Source: Cupriavidus basilensis OR16
Lineage (GTDB): Bacteria; Pseudomonadota; Gammaproteobacteria; Burkholderiales; Burkholderiaceae
DNA: 64,000 nucleotides
NCBI RefSeq assembly: GCF_000243095.1
Contig: NZ_AHJE01000002.1
Coordinates: 1 to 64,000, forward strand
Direction: 5' to 3'
The translations under genes and the position numbers were made by a program. The notes under the pieces were generated by a model. The model worked only from the letters and a program-made list of their open reading frames with translations. It did not search any database and was not told the origin of the DNA. Shown one piece after another: positions 36,792 through 45,656 of this stretch (position 1 is the stretch's first letter; every line of letters begins with the position of its first letter).

Positions 36792-38117
36792 TCAAGCGCT
36801 GACCTGCCGCAAATCGAGCACGCGTTGCGCCTTGCCGGTGGCGGTGGTCTTGATCTCGCCGGCATTCAGGACGCGCACGGCCGTGGAAACGCCGATCATC
36901 GTCTTCACGCGGTGCTGCAGCTCACGCGCGAGCTGCGCGCGCTCGCTATCGGCCAGCGAAGCGCAGATCTCCGAGCGCGCCTCCACCGACACGGACAGCG
37001 AATCCATATGCCCTTCGCGCGTGATGCACAGCTGATAGTTGCCGCTGAGCCGGGCAATGCCGAGAATCAGTTCCTCGACCTGGCTGGGGAAGACGTTGAC
37101 GCCGCGAATGATCAGCATATCGTCCGAGCGGCCCGTGATCTTCGCCAGCCTGCGCATCGAGCGCGATGTCGGCGGCAGCAGCGAAGTCAGGTCGCGCGTG
37201 CGGTAACGGATCATCGGCATGGCCTCCTTGGAGAGCGAGGTAAATACCAGTTCGCCCTGGCTGCCGTCGGGCAGCACTTCGCCGGTGACCGGATCGATGA
37301 TCTCGGGATAGAAGTGATCCTCCCAGACCACCGGGCCGTCTTTGCTTTCAATGCATTCGGAAGCCACGCCCGGGCCCATGATCTCCGAGAGGCCGTAGAT
37401 GTCGACAGCCTGGAGGCCTGCCCGGGTCTCTATCTCGCTGCGCATGCCCTGCGTCCACGGCTCGGCGCCGAAAATGCCGATCTTGAGCGACGACTCCGCC
37501 GGATTCATGCCCTGCCGCGCCATCTCGTCGATCAGGTTGAGCATGTACGAAGGCGTGACGAGAATGATCGACGGCTCGAAATCGCGGATGAGCTGAACCT
37601 GCTTCTCGGTCTGGCCGCCGGACATCGGCACGACCATGCAGCCTAGCCGCTCCGCGCCGTAGTGGATGCCAAGCCCGCCGGTGAACAGGCCGTAGCCAAA
37701 CGCGTTGTGCAGCGTATCGCCACGACGGCCGCCCGCCGCACGGATCGAGCGCGCCGTCACGTTGGCCCATGTGTCGATGTCGTTCGCGGTATAGCCCACC
37801 ACGGTCGGCTTGCCGGTGGTGCCGCTCGATGCGTGCACGCGCACCACCTCGTCCTTCGGCACGGCAAACAGGCCGAAGGGATAGTTGTCGCGCAGGTCTT
37901 GCTTGGACGTGGTGGGGAACTTGGCCAGGTCGGATAGCTGGCGCAGGTCGTCCGGATGCACGCCGGCGGCGTCGAACGCGCGGCGGTAGTGCGCCACGTT
38001 GTCATAGGCATGCCGGAGCGACCACTTGAGGCGGGCCAGTTGCAGCGACTGGAGTTCATCGCGGCTGGCTAGTTCGATGGCTTCGAGTTCACCCGGTTGA
38101 GGAATTGGCTGGACCAC
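36792..38117 (-). CDS. paaK: Phenylacetate-CoA ligase
   Basis: This 441-residue enzyme activates phenylacetate to phenylacetyl-CoA with ATP. Family features are RVHASSGTTGKPTVVGYTANDI (P-loop), GGLGIHYGAERLGC, IYGLSEIMGPGV, YRTRDLTSLLPP and GRSDDMLIIRGVNVFPSQVE. I chose a GTG start at 38117 because AGGAGA lies just upstream and the resulting N-terminus (VVQPIPQPGELE) and length match PaaK. It lies downstream of paaN in the paa gene group. Confidence 0.93.
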   Translation of the reverse strand: MVQPIPQPGELEAIELASRDELQSLQLARLKWSLRHAYDNVAHYRRAFDAAGVHPDDLRQLSDLAKFPTTSKQDLRDNYPFGLFAVPKDEVVRVHASSGTTGKPTVVGYTANDIDTWANVTARSIRAAGGRRGDTLHNAFGYGLFTGGLGIHYGAERLGCMVVPMSGGQTEKQVQLIRDFEPSIILVTPSYMLNLIDEMARQGMNPAESSLKIGIFGAEPWTQGMRSEIETRAGLQAVDIYGLSEIMGPGVASECIESKDGPVVWEDHFYPEIIDPVTGEVLPDGSQGELVFTSLSKEAMPMIRYRTRDLTSLLPPTSRSMRRLAKITGRSDDMLIIRGVNVFPSQVEELILGIARLSGNYQLCITREGHMDSLSVSVEARSEICASLADSERAQLARELQHRVKTMIGVSTAVRVLNAGEIKTTATGKAQRVLDLRQVSA

Positions 38118-38287
38118 GGTTGTCTCCTGAGAATGACGCGGCAAAATAGGAATGGACGGTGGCGGGAACGGGGGCGCCACGCGGCAGCCTGCCAACCTGG
38201 TCATGCGCGTCAACGGTCTTCGCCGTCGTGCCGCCCAGGTTGGCAACGTGCCTGCTTACTTATCGGTAGTGCTGGATACGCAATCGT

Positions 38288-39970
38288 TCAGGTGCGCTGC
38301 GGCACATGCCGCCGGCTCTGCACGACGCGGAAGCGGTTGGCAACGAAGGCCGTGTCGGCCAGACTCGCGTTGGCCGCGGGATTCGCGCCGGTGGCGTGGA
38401 AGTCCGAGAATGCCGCCGACTGGTTGACGAATACGCCGCCCGTGAGGTTGACCGACAGCGCAACGCCACCGGACACCGCGGCTTCGTCGGCGGCGTCCAG
38501 CACCTGCTCGTCCGTGCTGTAGACGGACAGCGTCAGCGCGCCACGGGTGCGGGCGATGCGCTCGGCAAGGTCCAGCGCGTGCTGGGTGGAATCGGTGGCG
38601 ATCACAAACGCGATCGGGCCGAACCATTCCTGCGTGAACGTGGCCTCGTCGCGATTGGCGTCCAGCTTCAGCAGGACCGGCGTGCTGACAGTGGCCTGCG
38701 GATAGGCCGGATGCACCAGGCGCTGGCTGCCAAGCAGCGCCACGCCGAGCTTGCTCACCTGCCCGATCCGGTCGAGCACGCCCTTGTTCTGGATCGCGCC
38801 GATCAGCTCGACCGCCTTGGCGGGATCGGCCGTCAGCTTGTGCACGGCATCGGCGATGGACTGGGCAACGACCTCGAACGGCACCGTGCCTTCGGCCGTC
38901 TTGATGCCGTCGCGCGGCACATAGATATTCTGCGGTGCCGTGCACATCTGGCCCGAGTACAGCGCGAGCGAGAAGGCGATGTTGCGGGACACCGCTTTGA
39001 GCTCGTCCGCGGAGTCGATCACGATCTGGTTGACGCCGGCCTTCTCGGTGTAGACCTGTGCCTGCCGCGCATGGGTCTCGAGCCAGTCGCCGTTGGCGGT
39101 GCTGCCGGTGAAATCGATCAGCCGGATCTCGTCGCGCGTGGCCAGCGACTGCACAAGCGCGCCGTCGTTGGGCGCGGTAGCCAGCAAGGTCACCACGTTC
39201 GGGTCGAAGCCGGCCTCTTGCAACACCTGACGCGCGATACGCACGGTGATGGCCAGCGGCAGGATCGCGGCGGGATGCGGCTTGACGATGACGGCGTTGC
39301 CGGTGGCCAGATCCGCGAACAAGCCGGGATAGCTGTTCCAGGTGGGAAACGTGCAGCAGCCGATCACCAGGCCGATCCCGCGCGGCACGACGGTGAAGCG
39401 CTTTTCCATGGCGAGCGGCGGGTTCTTGCCTTGCGGCTTTTCCCAGTACGCCGTCTGCGGAATGTCGCGCATGGCGTCCCACGCATAGGTGATCGCCTCA
39501 AGCGCGCGATCCTGCGCGTGCGGGCCGCCGGCCTGGAACGCCATCATGAATGCCTGCCCGGTGGTATGCATGACGCTGTGCGCGATCTCGAAGCTGGCCT
39601 GGTTCAACCGCGCCAGGATCTCCAGGCTCACGCCGACCCAGGCCTTCGGGCCAGCCTTGCGATACTGCGCTTGCGCGGTCTGTGCCGCCGCGATCAGCGC
39701 GTCCGGCTCCGCGTCGGGATAGCCGATATTGAGTGCGAAACCGAATGGCGAATGCTCTTCGCCTACCGTTGCGCTGCTGCCGGCTTGCTCGAGGACAAAG
39801 GGCTGACCGAGTTGCGCCTTGAATGCCGCTTCGCCGTCGGCGGCGGCGGTTTCGCCGTAGGTGCGCGGGCTTGGCATCTCATTGAAAGGGCTCCAGTAGC
39901 CTCGGGTCCGGATGGCGTCCAGGGCATGGGCAAGTGTCTTCTCGTGTTTTTCAAACAGGGCGTGATTCAT
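38288..39970 (-). CDS. paaN: Phenylacetate degradation protein PaaN (aldehyde dehydrogenase family)
   Basis: This 560-residue protein has the PaaN-specific N-terminus (LFEKHEKTLAHALDAI, RGYWSPFNEMPSPRTYG). Its aldehyde-dehydrogenase core has GLVIGCCTFPTWNSYPGLFADLATGNAVIVKPHP, IDFTGSTANGDWLE and the catalytic Cys in LYSGQMCTAPQNIYVP. It is expected to oxidise the ring-cleavage semialdehyde (3-oxo-5,6-dehydrosuberyl-CoA semialdehyde) as PaaZ's dehydrogenase half does. It lies between paaK and paaE. Confidence 0.9.
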   Translation of the reverse strand: MNHALFEKHEKTLAHALDAIRTRGYWSPFNEMPSPRTYGETAAADGEAAFKAQLGQPFVLEQAGSSATVGEEHSPFGFALNIGYPDAEPDALIAAAQTAQAQYRKAGPKAWVGVSLEILARLNQASFEIAHSVMHTTGQAFMMAFQAGGPHAQDRALEAITYAWDAMRDIPQTAYWEKPQGKNPPLAMEKRFTVVPRGIGLVIGCCTFPTWNSYPGLFADLATGNAVIVKPHPAAILPLAITVRIARQVLQEAGFDPNVVTLLATAPNDGALVQSLATRDEIRLIDFTGSTANGDWLETHARQAQVYTEKAGVNQIVIDSADELKAVSRNIAFSLALYSGQMCTAPQNIYVPRDGIKTAEGTVPFEVVAQSIADAVHKLTADPAKAVELIGAIQNKGVLDRIGQVSKLGVALLGSQRLVHPAYPQATVSTPVLLKLDANRDEATFTQEWFGPIAFVIATDSTQHALDLAERIARTRGALTLSVYSTDEQVLDAADEAAVSGGVALSVNLTGGVFVNQSAAFSDFHATGANPAANASLADTAFVANRFRVVQSRRHVPQRT

Positions 39971-39997
39971 TGCGGGGGCCGTATTTTTTAATGGGTT

Positions 39998-40045
39998 GCT
40001 GCACTGCGCTTGCTGTACTGCACTAGCTGTACTGCACCTGCTGTG
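39998..40045. repeat. 14-bp tandem repeat, about 3.4 copies
   Basis: Units close to GCTGTACTGCACYW start at 39998, 40012 and 40026 with a partial fourth. They fill most of the 82-base spacer between the paaN start and the paaE stop. Confidence 0.75.
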
Positions 40046-40052
40046 CGTAGAT

Positions 40053-41141
40053 TTACCGTTCGTCGTAGCTCACGACAACCCGGTCGGAGACCGGATGGCA
40101 TTGGCAGGTGAGCACGAAGCCGTCGTCGATCTCGTGCTGCTCCAGCGTGTAGTTCTTTTCCATCTTGACTTCGCCTTCCAGGACCTTGGCCCGGCACGTG
40201 CAGCACACGCCGCCCTTGCAGGCGTAGGGCAATGCAAGGCCCGCTTTCAGGCCGACGTCCAGCACGCTGACGCCCACGTACGGCAGCCGCAGCTTGCGCT
40301 TCTTGCCGTCGATGATCAGTTCCAGATCGGCCGCCGGCGTGTCGTCGGTGATCTCGATCGGCGGCACGCCCGCTTGCGGCAGCGGCGTGCCGAAGCGCTC
40401 CACGTGCACCTTCTCGGGTGCCACGCCGGCGGCCTTGAGCGCGGCCTCGGCGGCGTCCATCATCGGCCCGGGCCCGCAGATGAAGGCCTCATCGATCTCG
40501 GCGGCGGGTGTTAGCGTGGCCAGGAAGGCCTCGCACTTCGCCTGATCCAGCACGCCGTTGAACAGTTCCACCTCCTGCAGATCGTCGGACAGCACGTGAT
40601 ACAGCGAGAACCGGCTCATGAAGCGGTTCTTGAGATCCTCGAGCTCTTCGGCAAACATGATCGCATCGACACTGCGGTTGCCGTACACCAGCGTGAAGCG
40701 GCTGGTCGGCTCCGTCTCCAGCGTGGTCTTGATGATCGCGAGGACGGGCGTGATGCCGGAGCCGCCCGAGAAGGCCACGTAGGAGCGCGACAGATCGGCG
40801 TTCAGGTGCGTGAAGAAGCGTCCGTCCGGCGTCATCACCTCGATCTCGTGGCCGGGCTGCAGCGTGTCGAACGCGAAGTTGGAGAACCTGCCGCCGCGCA
40901 CCCGCTTGATGCCAATGCGCAGCTCGCCATCGCGGTCATAGTCGGTGACGCCCACGCAGATCGAATACGACCGGCGGGTTTCCTCGCCATCAAGGTGCGC
41001 TTTGAGCGTGACGAATTGCCCTTGCGTGAAGCGGTACGCGTCGCGCAGGGCCTCGGGCACCTCGAACGATACGGTCACCGCGTCGGCGGTCTCGGGCCGT
41101 ACCTCGCGGATACGCAGCGGATGAAATTGCGGAGTCGCCAT
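40053..41141 (-). CDS. paaE: Phenylacetyl-CoA epoxidase reductase subunit
   Basis: This 362-residue flavoprotein reductase passes NADPH electrons to the PaaABC oxygenase. It has an FAD-binding domain (RRSYSIC), NADP-binding domain (FSGGSGITPVLAII, CGPGPMM) and C-terminal plant-type [2Fe-2S] ferredoxin domain (PYACKGGVCCTCRAKV then LTCQCHP). Start at the ATG giving MATPQFHPL, 26 bases after the paaD stop. Confidence 0.94.
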   Translation of the reverse strand: MATPQFHPLRIREVRPETADAVTVSFEVPEALRDAYRFTQGQFVTLKAHLDGEETRRSYSICVGVTDYDRDGELRIGIKRVRGGRFSNFAFDTLQPGHEIEVMTPDGRFFTHLNADLSRSYVAFSGGSGITPVLAIIKTTLETEPTSRFTLVYGNRSVDAIMFAEELEDLKNRFMSRFSLYHVLSDDLQEVELFNGVLDQAKCEAFLATLTPAAEIDEAFICGPGPMMDAAEAALKAAGVAPEKVHVERFGTPLPQAGVPPIEITDDTPAADLELIIDGKKRKLRLPYVGVSVLDVGLKAGLALPYACKGGVCCTCRAKVLEGEVKMEKNYTLEQHEIDDGFVLTCQCHPVSDRVVVSYDER

Positions 41142-41167
41142 GTTGTCGGTCCAGGTCGGTACGGTGT

Positions 41168-41725
41168 TCAGTACGGTTTGAAGTAATCGAACGGTTCGCG
41201 GCAATCGAGGCAGCGATACAGTGCCTTGCAGGCTGTCGAGCCGAATTGCGCAAGGCGTTCGGTGTGCACGGAGCCGCATTGCGGGCATGCGGGCCGATCG
41301 TGCGTTGCGTGCATGACCGCGCGCGGCATGAAGCGGATGGTCTTTTCCGTCGGCGTGTGGCCGCTGCCGCAATTTCCCATCGGGGGCGCAATGCCGTATT
41401 GCCGCAGCTTGTCGCGCGCTTCGGTGGTCATCCAGTCAGTGGTCCACGCCGGGGCAAGCACGGTGACAACGCGATGGGGGAGGATTCCGGCGGCGTTCAG
41501 GGCCTGGCCGATATCCTCGGCAATCTGCGACATCGCCGGGCAACCGGAATAGGTTGGCGTGATGACGACCTCGAGCGTGCCGTCGGCGCCGCGGCGCACG
41601 TCGCGCAGGATGCCCAGCTCCCGAATCGACACCACCGGAATTTCCGGATCGGGTACGGCTTCGAGTACGGTCCAGGCATGCGCCAGCGTGGTATCGGGCT
41701 CCATCAGCGTGTCAGCAGCGTTCAT
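41168..41725 (-). CDS. paaD: Phenylacetyl-CoA epoxidase-associated maturation protein PaaD
   Basis: This 185-residue MIP18/DUF59-type protein is needed for epoxidase activity. It has the VPDPEIPVVSIRELGILRDV motif and a C-terminal zinc-ribbon-like pair (CPQCGSVHTERLAQFGSTACKALYRC). It sits in its usual place between paaC and paaE. Confidence 0.92.
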   Translation of the reverse strand: MNAADTLMEPDTTLAHAWTVLEAVPDPEIPVVSIRELGILRDVRRGADGTLEVVITPTYSGCPAMSQIAEDIGQALNAAGILPHRVVTVLAPAWTTDWMTTEARDKLRQYGIAPPMGNCGSGHTPTEKTIRFMPRAVMHATHDRPACPQCGSVHTERLAQFGSTACKALYRCLDCREPFDYFKPY

Positions 41726-41731
41726 GTCGAT

Positions 41732-42535
41732 TTACCAGGTGGCGCCGGGATGCTGGCGCGCAAGGCTCTGCATTTCAGAAAGCAGGTAGCCCATGTGTTC
41801 CGAGTGCTCGCCGTGCTTGCCGGTAGTGATGTGCTTGGCTTCGGGCGGCAACGTGAGCGTTGCCTGGGCCACCGTGGCGGCGACATCTGCCTGCCATGCG
41901 GGCTCGAGGTCCGCCAGTCCAAGGGGCCCGATGCCGGCCGCTGCCACCGCGGCTTCCACCGCATCGGTCGCGAAGAGTTCGCGGGTGTACGGCATCAGGT
42001 AATCCAGCGCTGCCTGCGCGCGCCGGTGCGATTCCTCGGTGCCGTCGCCAAAGCGGATCAGCCAGTCGGCGGCGTGGGTCACGTGATAGCGGGTCTCCTT
42101 CAGCGACTTGGCGGCGATCGCCGCCAGATGCGCGTCGGTGGACGATTGCAATGCCGTCCACAGGTGGCCCATCAACGCGGAATACAGGAAGTTGCGCGTG
42201 ACCGTGACCGCATAGTCGCGCTCGGCGCGTGCCGTGCCGGCGAGCGGCCCGAAGTGGGGCAATTCCACCAACGTGTAGTTGGCGAACTCGCGCTCGGCAC
42301 GGAAGTAGGCGTAGCTGTCTTCGGTCTTCTGCACGCCGTTGAGCGCTGCATCCAGCGTGGCCGCGTGGGAATACAGCAGGCGGGCCTGGCCGATCAGGTC
42401 CAGGCTGATGTTCGCCAGCGCGATGTCTTCCTCAAGCGCCGGGCCCTGGCTGCACCACTCGCTGTTGCGCTGGCCGAGGATGAGCGCGTTGTCGGCAAGG
42501 CGCAGCACGTAGGCCAAATGTTGGGGCGTCGTCAT
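41732..42535 (-). CDS. paaC: Phenylacetyl-CoA epoxidase structural subunit
   Basis: This 267-residue ferritin-like subunit pairs with PaaA. Markers are YVLRLADNALILGQRNSEWC, EEDIALANISLDLIGQAR, KETRYHVTHAADWLIRFGDGTEESH and the terminal MGYLLSEMQSLARQHPGATW. Six bases separate it from paaD. Confidence 0.94.
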   Translation of the reverse strand: MTTPQHLAYVLRLADNALILGQRNSEWCSQGPALEEDIALANISLDLIGQARLLYSHAATLDAALNGVQKTEDSYAYFRAEREFANYTLVELPHFGPLAGTARAERDYAVTVTRNFLYSALMGHLWTALQSSTDAHLAAIAAKSLKETRYHVTHAADWLIRFGDGTEESHRRAQAALDYLMPYTRELFATDAVEAAVAAAGIGPLGLADLEPAWQADVAATVAQATLTLPPEAKHITTGKHGEHSEHMGYLLSEMQSLARQHPGATW

Positions 42536-42550
42536 GTTCTGGGTCCCGCC

Positions 42551-42835
42551 TTACATGTGGTCGACTTCGGGCGGCAGCACGAAGAAGGTCGGATGGCGGT
42601 AGATCTTGTCGCCGGCCGGCTCGAAGAACGACTCCTTGTCGGCCGGGTCGGACGCCGTGATCATGGCCGAGGGCACCACCCAGATACTCACGCCTTCCTG
42701 CCGGCGCGTGTAGACGTCGCGGGCCATGCGCAGCGCGCCGCTGGCGTCAGGCGCGTGCAGGCTGCCGCAATGCTTGTGGTCAAGTCCTTGCTTGCTGCGC
42801 ACGAACACTTCCCAGATTGGCCATTCCTTGTTCAT
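42551..42835 (-). CDS. paaB: Phenylacetyl-CoA epoxidase subunit
   Basis: This 94-residue small subunit has EVFVRSKQGLDHKHCGSLHA, ALRMARDVYTRRQEGVSIWVV and FFEPAGDKIYRHPTFF, matching PaaB in sequence and length. Start MNKEWPIWE preceded by an AGGAGA site. Confidence 0.94.
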   Translation of the reverse strand: MNKEWPIWEVFVRSKQGLDHKHCGSLHAPDASGALRMARDVYTRRQEGVSIWVVPSAMITASDPADKESFFEPAGDKIYRHPTFFVLPPEVDHM

Positions 42836-42848
42836 TTTCGTCTCCTGT

Positions 42849-43853
42849 TCAAGCAGCTTGTTTGCGGGCGCGGGCGGCCTCTTTTTCGGCGTATGCCAGC
42901 GCGGCTTCGCGCACCCAGGCGCCATCGTCGTGGGCCTTGACCCGGGTAGCGAGGCGCTCCTTGTTGCAAGGGCCGTCGCCGTTCACCACGCGCCAGAATT
43001 CTTCCCAGTCGATCGCGCCGTAGTCGTGCGCATTGCGCGCCTCGTTCCACTTCAGGTCCGGATCGGGCAGGGTCACGCCAAGGATCTTGGCTTGCTCGAC
43101 CGTGGCGTCGACAAACTTCTGGCGCAGGTCGTCGTTGGAAATCCGCTTGATGCCCCACTTGAACGACTGGCCGCTGTGGATGGAATCCTTGTCGCTGGGG
43201 CCAAACATCATCAGCACCGGCCACCACCAGCGGTTCACCGACTCCTGCACCATGTCCTTCTGGGCCTGCGTGCCCCTCATCATCGACAGCAGCGCGTCGA
43301 AGCCCTGGCGCTGATGGAAGGACTCCTCCTTGCAGATGCGGATCATGGCGCGCGCGTACGGGCCGTAGGTGCAGCGGCACAGCGGGATCTGGTTCATGAT
43401 CGCCGCGCCATCCACCAGCCAGCCGATCACGCCCACGTCCGCCCAGGTGGGCGTCGGGTAATTGAAGATGCTCGAATACTTGGCCTTGCCGGCGTGCAAG
43501 GCATCCACCAACTGGTCGCGCGACACGCCCATCGTTTCCGCCGCGCTGTACAGGTAGAGGCCGTGACCGCCCTCATCCTGCACCTTGGCGAGCAGGATGG
43601 CCTTGCGCTTGAGGCTCGGCGCCCGGCTGATCCAGTTACCCTCGGGCTGCATGCCGATGATTTCGGAATGCGCGTGCTGCGAGATCTGGCGGATCAGGGT
43701 CTTGCGATACGCATCGGGCATCCAGTCCTGCGCCTCGATCTTGCCGTCGGCGTCCATCACCGCGTCGAAATGCGCCTGCTCCGGCGAGACGTCGGCTTGC
43801 ACCGCTTCGAGCGGCTGGGCGTTGCCGGGGATATCCAGAGATTGGGTGTACAT
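42849..43853 (-). CDS. paaA: Phenylacetyl-CoA epoxidase catalytic subunit
   Basis: This 334-residue di-iron oxygenase subunit forms the ring 1,2-epoxide of phenylacetyl-CoA. It carries family sequence [41 protein letters not shown] (iron ligands), [20 protein letters not shown] and a basic C-terminus. It is the first gene of the operon; a candidate operator lies 39-54 bases upstream of its start. Confidence 0.95.
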   Translation of the reverse strand: MYTQSLDIPGNAQPLEAVQADVSPEQAHFDAVMDADGKIEAQDWMPDAYRKTLIRQISQHAHSEIIGMQPEGNWISRAPSLKRKAILLAKVQDEGGHGLYLYSAAETMGVSRDQLVDALHAGKAKYSSIFNYPTPTWADVGVIGWLVDGAAIMNQIPLCRCTYGPYARAMIRICKEESFHQRQGFDALLSMMRGTQAQKDMVQESVNRWWWPVLMMFGPSDKDSIHSGQSFKWGIKRISNDDLRQKFVDATVEQAKILGVTLPDPDLKWNEARNAHDYGAIDWEEFWRVVNGDGPCNKERLATRVKAHDDGAWVREAALAYAEKEAARARKQAA

Positions 43854-43891
43854 GGCGTTTTCCTGTGAACCGATGCCGCAGTATATTTATA

Positions 43892-43907
43892 AACCGACCG
43901 TCCGGTT
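43892..43907. promoter_or_regulatory. Candidate PaaR/TetR-type operator upstream of paaA
   Basis: AACCGACCGTCCGGTT, an imperfect inverted repeat of ACCG half-sites in an AT-rich surround, lies about 40 bases before paaA. Its form resembles operators of TetR-type PaaR repressors of betaproteobacterial phenylacetate operons. No paaR gene is present in the window. Confidence 0.55.
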
Positions 43908-44102
43908 GATTTATTATTTAGATCAAATCTTAAATATTGATAGTCAATTGGATTGACAGGTGAGGAACTCGCAACCCAGGAAGCTATGCGTGGCGCATAA
44001 GACTCATTTTCCCGAGGAGAGTCTCTCCTTCATGCGGCGTTGGACACGCACGCAGCACGCGCCGCTTGGTGCCGCGCCGAGGCAGTAGAATGAATTTGTC
44101 CT

Positions 44103-45011
44103 TTGGGGAAAAAAGTGCGCGTTAAGCGGGATCTTGCTGCTCTTGCTGCGATTGGCTTCGCCGCTGTACTGTCTGCCACGCAGGCGGTGCGGGCCGCGCC
44201 CGACGCGCCTATTTCGGCCGAATCGGCCGATTCGCCGGAACAGCCGCTGCCCGCCGATGCGTCCCCACCGGCGGGTAAGGCCGGCTGCTGGGAAACGCTC
44301 TGGTCTCGCACGAACGCAAAAGTGCAGATGGAGGCCGACGGCGCCATGCCGATGTCGATTACGACGGTGCAGGAGCCGCTAGAGAGCACGCCGGCGGGAT
44401 GCCAGGCGATTATCAATATCCACTCGAAGAGCGCGCTGGCCGCGCTGAGGGGGCCGCCAGTCGTGGCCGATCAGCGCGACCTGGTCAGCATCGCGCCGCT
44501 CGCCGCGCCATCGGCGGTGCGCGTCGAAGTCCATTCGGAGATCAATGCGAGAGCGCGCTATGCCCGGCTCTATGGCGCATCGACAAGCATCGGCGAGGGT
44601 GTGTTCAACTATGCGGGTGCCGATCTGCGCGAGGGCGCGATACTTGGCGGCGAAACGGTCAACTCCAGCGTAACGCTCAAGATCTATGTGCGAGGAACGG
44701 ATGAGGAGGTGGGCGAACTGCGCGCGCCGCACGCCACCATCACCATCAGCTCGCGCCACGTCGGACGGCGCCGCGCCATCGACACAGCGCTGGGCCGCAA
44801 GGAATGCATACCGATCACTTACGAAAAGCGTTCCTCGCTCGGGCCGGCACAACTCGTGGATGCGCTGATCCTGACGACGCCTTCGGTCATGCAGATCACG
44901 GATTGGTATTGTCCAAGCGAGCGCTTCGTGCTGCGCACGGAAGTACGAGAGCAGGGCAAGGTTCAGCGGATCGACACAACGGCGATCATGCCGGTCGGTG
45001 AGGCACCCTGA
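44103..45011 (+). CDS. Secreted hypothetical protein
   Basis: This protein of about 302 residues has a signal peptide (basic VRVKRDLA, hydrophobic core to VRAAPDAP) and an acidic/proline-rich linker. The mature domain contains Cys residues at CWETLW, AGCQAI, RKECIP and WYCPSE, so two disulfides are plausible. No family recognised. Start is uncertain: TTG at 44103 or GTG at 44115, both in a G/A-rich context. It is monocistronic and ends before a bidirectional terminator. Confidence 0.65.
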   Translation: MGKKVRVKRDLAALAAIGFAAVLSATQAVRAAPDAPISAESADSPEQPLPADASPPAGKAGCWETLWSRTNAKVQMEADGAMPMSITTVQEPLESTPAGCQAIINIHSKSALAALRGPPVVADQRDLVSIAPLAAPSAVRVEVHSEINARARYARLYGASTSIGEGVFNYAGADLREGAILGGETVNSSVTLKIYVRGTDEEVGELRAPHATITISSRHVGRRRAIDTALGRKECIPITYEKRSSLGPAQLVDALILTTPSVMQITDWYCPSERFVLRTEVREQGKVQRIDTTAIMPVGEAP

Positions 45012-45060
45012 TTCCCGTTCGGGGACCGGGCCAAAAGCCAATCCAGTGCATTAGCGACAA

Positions 45061-45088
45061 AAAAGCCCGCCGGTTTGGCGGGCTTTTC
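45061..45088. terminator. Bidirectional rho-independent terminator
   Basis: AAAAGCCCGCC, loop GGTTT, then GGCGGGCTTTT gives a GC-rich stem flanked by A and T runs, between two converging genes. Confidence 0.92.
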
Positions 45089-45125
45089 CAGGTGCGCGGC
45101 AACAGCTGCCACGAGGCGAGACGGC

Positions 45126-45443
45126 TCAGGCCCCGGCCGGTGCCGGTGCCGGCGCAGCCTTCTTGGTATGCTTCTTAGGCGACTTCTTCGCCTTCGAATC
45201 CGTCAGGTTTGCACGCGAGCTCTTGTTTGCGCCCTGGGTGTACGGGTCAAACTTGTCGCCAGCCTTGGCCCCGTCGGTATAGGGATCAGCCTTGCCAGCC
45301 TTGGCGCCATCGGTGTAAGGGTCCGCTTTGCCGGCCTTGGCCCCCTGGGTATAGGGGTCGACCTTGCCGTTGCCTTGGGCCTGCACGGCGATGGATGCTG
45401 CGCCAAGGCACAGCGCGAAAGCGGTAGCGACAATCTTCTTCAT
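45126..45443 (-). CDS. Small secreted protein with DPYTxGAKAG repeats
   Basis: This 105-residue protein has a signal peptide (MKKIVATAFALCLGAASIAVQA). The mature part is four tandem copies of an 11-13-residue unit (DPYTQGAKAG, DPYTDGAKAG twice, DPYTQGANK) followed by a Lys-rich and Pro/Ala tail (KKSPKKHTKKAAPAPAPAGA). No catalytic residues are evident. The repeats look like a metal, wall or surface-binding module; function is unknown. The cationic tail could bind envelope anions or nucleic acid. Confidence 0.8.
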   Translation of the reverse strand: MKKIVATAFALCLGAASIAVQAQGNGKVDPYTQGAKAGKADPYTDGAKAGKADPYTDGAKAGDKFDPYTQGANKSSRANLTDSKAKKSPKKHTKKAAPAPAPAGA

Positions 45444-45656
45444 GACATTTCCTTGGAAGGCCACCGTCCGGGCGGCCGTGAACACGCGAACATTGAGCCA
45501 ACCTGACCGGCCAGCTCTCCACTAAACGCATTGTATTAAGCGTCCGTTGACTTGCCGTTGCTTCTTTAAAAAAATGGGGCAATAGCGGGGTGGACGTGGA
45601 ACCCCTTTTGCAGCCCTTGCAATTCGAAGGTTTCTGCATCGATGCCCAGATGTCGT

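Noticed and set aside
38306-39991. 561-codon plus-strand frame
   Set aside because: Antisense shadow of paaN.
41246-42940. 564-codon plus-strand frame
   Set aside because: Antisense to paaD, paaC and paaB, all of which are clearly recognised.
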